Part shown: positions 41,173-48,977 of the stretch, in pieces | Numbering within the stretch: position 1 is the stretch's first letter | How the letters are laid out: each line of letters opens with the position of its first letter | NCBI GenBank assembly: GCA_947451525.1 | Contig: CANFZM010000011.1 | Span: 1-64,000 of the forward strand | DNA: 64,000 bases | DNA from: Flavobacteriaceae bacterium | GTDB taxonomy: Bacteria > Bacteroidota > Bacteroidia > Flavobacteriales > Flavobacteriaceae | Reading direction: 5' to 3' | Program-made: the position numbers and the translations under genes | Notes under the pieces: model-generated | Told to the model about the DNA's origin: nothing | The model's input: the letters and a program-made list of their open reading frames with translations, nothing else | Databases searched by the model: none

Positions 41173-42582
41173 TTAATTATGAAAATAAACATTATCAACT
41201 AGAAGGTCTGTAATTCCTGAAGTAGTTGAATCTAATATAAATTGTGCTAAATGTGCTCTGCTCGTTAATCCTGTGAAACTAGAAAGAGGAAGATCTACAC
41301 TTACCCAGTTACCAGTTGCCAAGTTTGCATTATTAAAGGTATATTGATGACTACTATCACCCACTCCTCCATAAATACCATCCGAACCAAAATCAACTAA
41401 TTTAATAGTAATAAAATTCCTAGGCCCTGTAGTATTTAGGACTTTTAAATCTACATGTACATAGGCCTTTTGAGTTGCATTAATAGTTGGTTGAGAAAAT
41501 TGAATTCCTACAAAATTAAATTGAGTATATTTAATTAAATCATCTCCATTTATATGAATATCTGCTTGACCTTGTGTAGTTTGATAAGGTGCCCAATACC
41601 CATTATAATATTCTACTGGAACATTAGTATAGGCATTACTAAAAATAGAAATTACATTTGCTGAACTAAACGTTGGTGTTGGAGCAGGTGTAAAAACACC
41701 TAAAGAATTAATAGTAAGAGATCCTGCTGCATTTGTACCCGCTAACGAAGCAGTAATTACAGTTGTTCCTGCCGTTGATACAGTAACAACTCCCGATTCA
41801 CTAACAGAAGCTACACTAGGATTAGAAGAAGTAAAAGTAAAATAACTAGGTGCTAATGAAATAGTTTGGTTAATACCGTTTGGCATATTAAATGTATCTG
41901 TAAGTCCAGTTATGTTAATACTTGCTCCAATAAAAGTTTGCTGAGTAGAATTTACTCCATCCATAATTACTGGTTGAGGATGTGCAATGGTACCTAACTT
42001 TTCATATTTAACATTATCAATCCAAAAGGTGTAACCTAAATTATTTTCTGCTCCTTCAGAATACCAAAACATTCCTTTTTCTTGAATTAATTTAGATGCA
42101 TCTGGCATAGGAATAATTATCTTTTTCCAATTGGTATCAATTGGAACATTTTGCATTTTAACATTGTATTTATTTAAGCCAAAATCAGTTCCAAAACCAA
42201 CTTCATTTAATGTTGCAGCTTGAGAACCTTTAACCCAAAATGTTAAAGCATCATAATCGGTTAAATTACGACCCGAACCATCAATGAATACACCACCTGC
42301 GTATGCACCTCCTGGATCACCAACACTTGGCACATCAAATCTCATAGAAGCTGTTCCTAGGTATTTAACTTCGGTATCTACAGTAAAAGCGGTGTATTTA
42401 GAACCTCCGAAAGCACCGTATCCTAATCCTGCACTAAATGTGTCAATAAAAACATCTCCATTTTTAGAATAAGTTGAAAGTGTAGCGTCATCAGACATAT
42501 TTCTCTCACAACTAACATTCATAATTAAAACTATGGCTAATAAGAAAGTATTTTTCATATAATTTATTTTTATATTTTTCAT
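41173..42582 (-). CDS. Surface glycan-binding lipoprotein candidate with two jelly-roll modules
   Basis: A 469-residue lipoprotein (lipobox NVSC, Cys25; the ATG at Met9 gives the better signal peptide). Three parts: a jelly-roll, CBM11/CIA30-like module about 42-195 (YLGTASMRFDV; FWVKGSQAATLNEVGFGTDFG; FWIDNVKYEKL), a Big_2-type Ig domain about 225-292 (SSNPSVASVSESGVVTV), and a second jelly-roll about 300-469. The last matches the modules of the 48978-51557 protein (same ADVIS/NVISIFSNAY start, WVSVDLPLSSF and LLVDNVYF). No catalytic motif. It probably holds beta-glucan chains at the cell surface. Confidence 0.75.
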   Translation of the reverse strand: MKNIKINYMKNTFLLAIVLIMNVSCERNMSDDATLSTYSKNGDVFIDTFSAGLGYGAFGGSKYTAFTVDTEVKYLGTASMRFDVPSVGDPGGAYAGGVFIDGSGRNLTDYDALTFWVKGSQAATLNEVGFGTDFGLNKYNVKMQNVPIDTNWKKIIIPMPDASKLIQEKGMFWYSEGAENNLGYTFWIDNVKYEKLGTIAHPQPVIMDGVNSTQQTFIGASINITGLTDTFNMPNGINQTISLAPSYFTFTSSNPSVASVSESGVVTVSTAGTTVITASLAGTNAAGSLTINSLGVFTPAPTPTFSSANVISIFSNAYTNVPVEYYNGYWAPYQTTQGQADIHINGDDLIKYTQFNFVGIQFSQPTINATQKAYVHVDLKVLNTTGPRNFITIKLVDFGSDGIYGGVGDSSHQYTFNNANLATGNWVSVDLPLSSFTGLTSRAHLAQFILDSTTSGITDLLVDNVYFHN

Positions 42583-42600
42583 GTTTTTAAATTATTATAA

Positions 42601-45600
42601 TTATTTACCAATATTAATGTGAACATAAGTTCTTATTTCCCATTCAGAGCCATTATTAAATCCAACTGGACTTATAATAGGTTGTGTTGCAAAAAGTGAT
42701 GCTGTTTGATTTGGAAGGTATCTTGGTGAATATTGATCTAAAGATCTCCAAGTTCCCATTATACCTAGTTTGGTATTTGGTAATATAAACCAATTTGGTT
42801 TTCCTACTGAAGTAGATAAATCTAAAGAAAACTGCAATGGATAAGTTAAGTTAAAATCACGGTGGTAATCGTATGGCCCCCAATCGTTAAGTTTTAATGA
42901 GGTAACTAATTTTACTTTTTTATAAATTAATCTTACGTCTCCACCTATACGTTCTATAAGTCTAGAGTCACTTCCGTTTGCTTGAGCATTACCAAAATAA
43001 ATATTAGTAATAAATCCTAAATCTGGAGTTAATTTAGAAACAATTCTTGAATTTACTTCCCATAAATCATGAGCTGGTGTAGAATTTGGAAAAGCAAAAG
43101 CAGTACGATTTACTAAGAAACCAATTGCGGCATCTTGAGTTGTTGGCAAATGACGGAACACAAAATCGGCATTTATTGCAAATTTTGCATCTTCTGCCAT
43201 ATCATTATCCCATTCGTAATACCAAGTTGCAGGAGTTGGATCGTATGTAAGTAAAAGTTCTCCACCTATTGTTTCGCGATTGGTTCTCACCACAAATGGA
43301 TCCGATTGAATATTTCTCAATCTTCCTGGTGCATTTATATCATTAGGCATAGCACCTACTAGTGGTTTTTGCCATAAAAAGTTGGGTGCAATTTGAAAGT
43401 TACCAAAACTGTACGTAAATCCAGTTAAGAAATTAGTTTGGTTTCCGCTGCCGCTATCTTTAAGTTTCCAACCTGTAAATGTTTTAGTATTATCGGCACC
43501 TCCATTAGCAACAAGGCCCATTATTGCTCCTTGAGTGTACATATTAAAAGAACCTTTGGTATAGGTTAATTTTGCTTTACCTCCCCAATTATCTTTAGCG
43601 GTAATTTTGTCATCGTAAACGGTATAAACACCATCTTTTTCTTGAGCAAATTGAAAAGTTCTACCATTTAATGGCTGACCTCCCCATATTCCTCCTAATT
43701 CAAAACCAACTGCTCCTAATTTCGTTTTAAAATAAACAGTAGCTCTCCTAGTTTTAGGTAGTGGAATTGCGATTGAGGTGGTTGCAGCATTAGCATCTGC
43801 AATATCTTCGTGATAAACAACAGTTGCATCAATTTTTCCTAATTTTTTGCTATATTTTAAAAGATACGCTGGATTTGCTCCCCACCATAATTGTGGACCA
43901 AAAGCACCTTTTAAACCTTCTAAACTTTTTTTACCGTCAAATTCAAAACCAGATGTTTCTCCGTTATAGATATCCAAATTTGGTCCATAATTTGCTTCTG
44001 GATATAATCCGAAGAAATCGCCTTCATATCCCCAATGGTAATGACCTGTTCTATAAAAACCTCTTAAATCAAAAGCTTTTTCTTTCCAAGTATAAGAAGC
44101 ATTATAAACTTGAACACGATTAACGTCACTTTGTGTTACAACACCATTTTCAGTTTTAACATTTTGGTTTCTACCTCTATTTTCATAAAAAATTTCATTA
44201 ATAGGATTTTCTGCAACGTGCCCAAGAATGTTCACGTTAACATTTGCTTTCATATTAGGTGCTGGATTTCCTTCTACACCTACATAGTAAGATTGCATTT
44301 GATCAAAACCTAATTTATTAGGATATGAAGTTGAATTTGTATCTGCAATTTTAGGAGTAGTAATTAAGCTTCCACCTGTGTTAAATGTAGTAAATTCAGC
44401 TCTAAGATTACTTATTTTTAAAATATCAGTATCATTTGAACCGAGAGCAGCTTTATCTCCCCTAGCTCTTAATACAGCGTCCATCAATTGAATATTATTG
44501 AAGTCTTTTTCAATACTTTCAGCAGTAGTTCCGTTTTGATACGGATTTATATTATGTGCTTGTTTTAAAGCATAATAGGCAGCACGAGGATATAAACTAT
44601 ATAAACCTCTAGCATTTGTTGGTCCTTTAGCACAAATACCAAACCACTCTTCATTCATATTATTTTCTCCTACTTGAAAATCAGATTGGTAACCACCATT
44701 AGACCATGAGGCGTTATTATCATGAATATCTAAATTCTTAGTTTGTCCGTATTTCCACCATCCATCACTAAATTGAAAAGTAAAACCTCCTATAGAGTTT
44801 CCTGCTTTTCCTAAACCAGCAGCATTTTCATATATTTCTTTCCAATTATTAACTAAATAAAAGGCTTGTGATTTTTGATCTTCCGCATTTTCTATAGAAT
44901 TAAATGAATCTGCACCGAATTCTGAAAACATTAATGGTTTATCAAATTTTTCTTTAACTTTTTGGAAAGCATCCGTAAAAGAAACACCGCGATACATGTT
45001 GGTACCTAAAATATCTACATCTTTACATTCTTTAGCGATTATATCTAAAAACAATAAATCTCCATTACAAATTGCAATAGGATGCGAGCTATCTATTTTT
45101 TTCATTTCAAGAACTGCATCATTAAATAATTTGTACATTTCTTTAGCTCTAATAGTAGATTTTCTATCTTCTAGCGGAATATTCTCCGATTCGGCTCCAT
45201 CCCAAAACAATCCGTAATTATTTTCGTTTCCTAACAAAAACAATAACAAACCTGGAGTATTTTTATATTCAGACACCAATTCTTTAGTTTCCTTAAGTAA
45301 TTGTTGTTTGGTAAGTAGATTAGAATATTCAGTATTAGGAACCCACGTTCCGTTTAAAGTTAATCCGTATCGTCCAAATGAATGATTAATCACTGTATAG
45401 ATACCATATTTTTGATAAATATAGGTAATCCATTTAGGTTGAATTCCTGTATATTGTCTAATGGTATTTACACCCATGTTTTTTAACAAACCCATCTCGG
45501 TATCTAAAGCTGCTTTAATTACCTCATCCGATTGTTTCCACAAACTGTACGTGTAGTTAGTTCCAATAGGATAGTAATCCCAATTCATACCATTTATTAT

Positions 45601-45750
45601 AAAGTCATTTCCATTGACTTTAAGTTTGAATCCAGCATTGCTCTTTTCAACTACCACTCTATCAGCTTGGGAATAAATAGCGGAAGAGTAAATAAAAAGT
45701 GATAGTAAAATAATAATTTTTCTCATAAGGTTAATTTTATTGTGAAACAT
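42601..45750 (-). CDS. GH2-like TIM-barrel glycosidase fused to an outer-membrane beta-barrel
   Basis: A 1049-residue protein. The ATG at 45726 (Met9) gives a clean signal peptide MRKIIILLSLFIYSSAIYSQ, so the true start is likely there. Residues about 30-400 form a GH2-type (clan GH-A) barrel: FIINGMNWDYYPIGTNY, NMGVNTIRQY, acid/base Glu176 in LLGNENNYG and nucleophile Glu277 in FSEFGADS. From about 430 to the end are amphipathic strands of an outer-membrane barrel (FLTGFTYSFGNFQIAPNFLW; GGDVRLIYKKVKLVTSLKL), ending EIRTYVHINIGK. No SusC plug or TonB box is seen. The pairing suggests a surface or periplasmic glycosidase tied to a porin. Confidence 0.72.
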   Translation of the reverse strand: MFHNKINLMRKIIILLSLFIYSSAIYSQADRVVVEKSNAGFKLKVNGNDFIINGMNWDYYPIGTNYTYSLWKQSDEVIKAALDTEMGLLKNMGVNTIRQYTGIQPKWITYIYQKYGIYTVINHSFGRYGLTLNGTWVPNTEYSNLLTKQQLLKETKELVSEYKNTPGLLLFLLGNENNYGLFWDGAESENIPLEDRKSTIRAKEMYKLFNDAVLEMKKIDSSHPIAICNGDLLFLDIIAKECKDVDILGTNMYRGVSFTDAFQKVKEKFDKPLMFSEFGADSFNSIENAEDQKSQAFYLVNNWKEIYENAAGLGKAGNSIGGFTFQFSDGWWKYGQTKNLDIHDNNASWSNGGYQSDFQVGENNMNEEWFGICAKGPTNARGLYSLYPRAAYYALKQAHNINPYQNGTTAESIEKDFNNIQLMDAVLRARGDKAALGSNDTDILKISNLRAEFTTFNTGGSLITTPKIADTNSTSYPNKLGFDQMQSYYVGVEGNPAPNMKANVNVNILGHVAENPINEIFYENRGRNQNVKTENGVVTQSDVNRVQVYNASYTWKEKAFDLRGFYRTGHYHWGYEGDFFGLYPEANYGPNLDIYNGETSGFEFDGKKSLEGLKGAFGPQLWWGANPAYLLKYSKKLGKIDATVVYHEDIADANAATTSIAIPLPKTRRATVYFKTKLGAVGFELGGIWGGQPLNGRTFQFAQEKDGVYTVYDDKITAKDNWGGKAKLTYTKGSFNMYTQGAIMGLVANGGADNTKTFTGWKLKDSGSGNQTNFLTGFTYSFGNFQIAPNFLWQKPLVGAMPNDINAPGRLRNIQSDPFVVRTNRETIGGELLLTYDPTPATWYYEWDNDMAEDAKFAINADFVFRHLPTTQDAAIGFLVNRTAFAFPNSTPAHDLWEVNSRIVSKLTPDLGFITNIYFGNAQANGSDSRLIERIGGDVRLIYKKVKLVTSLKLNDWGPYDYHRDFNLTYPLQFSLDLSTSVGKPNWFILPNTKLGIMGTWRSLDQYSPRYLPNQTASLFATQPIISPVGFNNGSEWEIRTYVHINIGK

Positions 45751-46029
45751 TTTTTTTTATGGTTGAACTTATTAATGCTAAATAATACCACAAATTAATT
45801 GTCATAAATATATCATAAAAGTATTGGTTATGATTTGAATAAAATTTAAAATAATTACAACAAAAAACATACATCATGGTATTATTGTAATTAATTCAGA
45901 ATTTTGCATTAAAAACACTAACTAACAACGAATTAAATAATTCTATCCAAAGAATGTTAATTAAATTAAATCCTTAAAAAAAGGTTTTGATGTACTAATG
46001 TATAGGTAGAAAAGAGGATTAATAAGATG

Positions 46030-48849
46030 TTAAAAAGACAAAATATATTCAGCTAAACCGTTTTCGTGATTTAAATTCATTTTTTTACGCAAACGATATC
46101 GTTTTATCTCTACACTTCTTACAGATATGTTAAGTAAAGGTGCTATTTCTTTAGATGATAAATTTAATCGTAAGTATGCACAAAGTCGTAAATCATTGGG
46201 AGTTAATAATGGATGTATTGTCTTTAATTTCTTTAAAAAATCTTTATCAACTGTATCAAATGCATCTTTAAATATGTTCCAAGAATCTTCATGATTAATG
46301 TTTTTAGTGATTGTTGAAATTACAGATTTTATACTAGTGCTTTTATTTTCTTCGTCAGCAGTTTTCTTTAAATCTTCTTTAATAAGTGTAAGCAATTCAT
46401 CTTTTTTAATTAAACTCATGGTTGAAAAGGCTAGTTCTTTGTTTTTGGCATCAACATCAAGTGATAATTGATCATTTCTTAACTTCATTATTTGTTGCTC
46501 ATTTTCAAGTTCTTTTATTTCCAATAATAAGTTGTTCTCTTCTATTAATTTTACTCTTTGTTTTTGATAGTATTTTTGGTAACTTTTATTTATCCAAAAA
46601 GCCAGATAAATTAGTCCCATAAAATAAATGAATAAAGCTAAATTAGTTAGATACCAAGGCTTTAAAATTGTAAAATTATAAATTGCAGTATTTTCAAGAT
46701 TTGAATTTGCTATTTTTGATCTGACTATGAATTTATAATCACCTGGAGGTAAATTTTTAAAATTTATAGTGGATTTAGCACTCCATTGACTCCAATTATC
46801 TTGAAATCCTTCTAATTTGTATTGAAATTCTGCATTAATGTATTTATTAAATTCTGCAACTGAATAATTAATCGAAATATTATTTTCATCATAATGCAAT
46901 TCTCCTTGATCTAAAATAGAAATATCTCTAACTTTTTCATTTAGTTTATTAACACTTATATTTGAAATAAAAACAGTGTAATTCTTAAAACTCAAATCAT
47001 TTAAATTAATTGTGTAATACCCATCGGTAGTGCCAATAAAATACTCATAATCATTAAGTTGCGAAATATTTTCATAGCCTGTTAATGAATTAGTAAATTT
47101 AGATGGAATAGGAATAGTGTATTGCTTCAGTTTATAGTTTAATTTATTTCGATAAAAATAATAGATATAATTCTTGGAAAAAAACCAAATCTTATTCGAT
47201 TTATCGACTATCATTTTACCAGAAGTATATTCATCTTTTTTGAAAATCTGACTTAATAAAGAATCTTTTTCAAAAGTATTTTTTTTATTATTTAGTTTAA
47301 ATACTCCTTCTTTGTAAGCATAATAAATAGTATTATTATACTTGATTAAACTAGCATTTTTTCCTTTTTGAGGAGAATTAAGCTTCACGATTTTTTCAGC
47401 TTTAGTGAAGTTATTATCTATTGCAAATTTATATATCCCCTTATATTCATGACTAACAAATATTTCGTTTGTAGAATTTAATTCGAAATACTTTGAAGAA
47501 TAGTCAAATCCTGTAATCTTATTTCTAAAAACCCATTGGTTATTCTTTTTTTCTAAAACTGAGATTCCGTAGTAGTTTCCTTGAAGCAATAAGTTTTTAT
47601 TAGGAATGGTTTGAAATTTCCAAGTTCCTGACTGACTAAATATACATTTTGCGGTATTATTTTCTATAATAAAAGTTCCAGAATCATGGCCACAAAAAAG
47701 AGTCTCTTGATATACAAATAAGGACCAGACCTGACCTTTTGTGCCATTAACAAATTGAAAATAATCATTACTATTATTGTCTTTAAAAAATAAGCCTTGG
47801 TTGGTACCTACATATAGTTTTCCTTGAAATAGGACGGAAGCATAAACAGTTCCTAATTTTCCTGTATCATCTGAAAAACTTTTTACAGGTGACTGCAAAT
47901 TGATACAATTTATTCCATTATCTAAACCTATCCATAAATTCTTATCAAAATCTTCAAATAAAGAAAGTACCGTATTATTACTTAACCCATTAGTTTGTGA
48001 AATATGGTATTCTATTTTTCCTGATTTTGAAATAATAAATATACCATCCGAAATAGTTCCTACTGCAAAATTGCCATTAAATAATTTATAACTACTATAA
48101 ATGCTTGTATGAGTTAATTCAGAATCAGCTGAAGTACTAAATTTAGAAACAATATTATTATTTAATTTATAGAAACCATTGGTTTGGGTATGAATAATTA
48201 ATCCATATTCATCTTGAAAAACATTTACAATTTTCTTGTTTTTAAAAATCAAATCATCCGAAACTAATTTACTTTTTCCATTTTCAATCTCAAATAGACC
48301 TTCATTATAAACTTGAAAATAAATTGCACCCTCTGTTTTAAAAATCTTTGTAATACTGTTTTTGGGAGTAATTATTTTAAACTTATTGCTATCTAAATCG
48401 TATATATAAATTCTATTTAAGGATTGAAAAACAACCCATTTATCAAAGTTTAATATATTCCAAAACTGTTCATCATCAATAATTTTATTTTTTATTTTAT
48501 TACTTAAAGAGAAATAGGATAACTTACCGTTAGGCATTCTTTTCCAATAACCAAATTCCATATAACTGCCTGTATAAACCAAATTATCTATTGCTTTTAC
48601 AGATCTAATTATTGTTTCATTAGGGGATTTATATAAGTTCCAAACAGTACCATTATATTCTAACAACCCTTCGTTATTAGCAAAATAAAGTATGTGATTT
48701 TTATCTTGCGATACCATCCAGTTTTGATTGCCAGCATTATAAGTAACAGGATTGTATTTAATAATTGGAGGCAATTCTTGTGAAAATCCAAAAAATGAAA
48801 TTAATAATATAAACAGTATTAATTTTCTATAACAATATATTTTGGGCAT
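46030..48849 (-). CDS. Membrane-spanning propeller/Y_Y_Y sensor with LuxR-type HTH
   Basis: A 939-residue one-component regulator. After a signal-like start come two-component-regulator propeller repeats (about 30-620; for example NTVLSLFEDFDKNLWIGLDNGINCI), then a Y_Y_Y domain (about 640-735, GFQDNWSQWSAKSTINFKNLPPGDYKFIVRS), one TM helix (LALFIYFMGLIYLAFWI), a coiled coil, and a LuxR/GerE-like HTH at the end (LTPNDLRLCAYLRLNLSSKEIAPLLNISVRSVEIKRYRLRKKM). No histidine kinase or receiver domain is present. It probably senses a glucan fragment in the periplasm and switches the flanking operons. It is transcribed as its own unit. Confidence 0.85.
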   Translation of the reverse strand: MPKIYCYRKLILFILLISFFGFSQELPPIIKYNPVTYNAGNQNWMVSQDKNHILYFANNEGLLEYNGTVWNLYKSPNETIIRSVKAIDNLVYTGSYMEFGYWKRMPNGKLSYFSLSNKIKNKIIDDEQFWNILNFDKWVVFQSLNRIYIYDLDSNKFKIITPKNSITKIFKTEGAIYFQVYNEGLFEIENGKSKLVSDDLIFKNKKIVNVFQDEYGLIIHTQTNGFYKLNNNIVSKFSTSADSELTHTSIYSSYKLFNGNFAVGTISDGIFIISKSGKIEYHISQTNGLSNNTVLSLFEDFDKNLWIGLDNGINCINLQSPVKSFSDDTGKLGTVYASVLFQGKLYVGTNQGLFFKDNNSNDYFQFVNGTKGQVWSLFVYQETLFCGHDSGTFIIENNTAKCIFSQSGTWKFQTIPNKNLLLQGNYYGISVLEKKNNQWVFRNKITGFDYSSKYFELNSTNEIFVSHEYKGIYKFAIDNNFTKAEKIVKLNSPQKGKNASLIKYNNTIYYAYKEGVFKLNNKKNTFEKDSLLSQIFKKDEYTSGKMIVDKSNKIWFFSKNYIYYFYRNKLNYKLKQYTIPIPSKFTNSLTGYENISQLNDYEYFIGTTDGYYTINLNDLSFKNYTVFISNISVNKLNEKVRDISILDQGELHYDENNISINYSVAEFNKYINAEFQYKLEGFQDNWSQWSAKSTINFKNLPPGDYKFIVRSKIANSNLENTAIYNFTILKPWYLTNLALFIYFMGLIYLAFWINKSYQKYYQKQRVKLIEENNLLLEIKELENEQQIMKLRNDQLSLDVDAKNKELAFSTMSLIKKDELLTLIKEDLKKTADEENKSTSIKSVISTITKNINHEDSWNIFKDAFDTVDKDFLKKLKTIHPLLTPNDLRLCAYLRLNLSSKEIAPLLNISVRSVEIKRYRLRKKMNLNHENGLAEYILSF

Positions 48850-48920
48850 ATTTTATATTTATATATTAAATTTATAATCACTAAAGATATACATTATTGA
48901 TAAATTTAAATTATTAAAAC

Positions 48921-48954
48921 AAAAAAAAAGCACGTTATTAAAATAACGTGCTTT
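48921..48954 (-). terminator. Terminator after the multimodular binding-protein gene
   Basis: AAAGCACGTTATT pairs with AATAACGTGCTTT around a 2-nt centre; on the minus strand a run of nine T residues follows. Confidence 0.9.
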
Positions 48955-48977
48955 AATCAATAAACACTTAACTTAAC

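Noticed and set aside
43824..44313. Two plus-strand open frames inside the GH2-barrel gene
   Set aside because: They lie wholly within a well-supported minus-strand gene, with compositions typical of antisense shadows.
42601..45750. SusC/TonB-dependent receptor for the 1049-residue protein
   Set aside because: No plug domain, no TonB box and no carboxypeptidase-like N-terminal domain; the N-terminal half carries glycosidase motifs instead.
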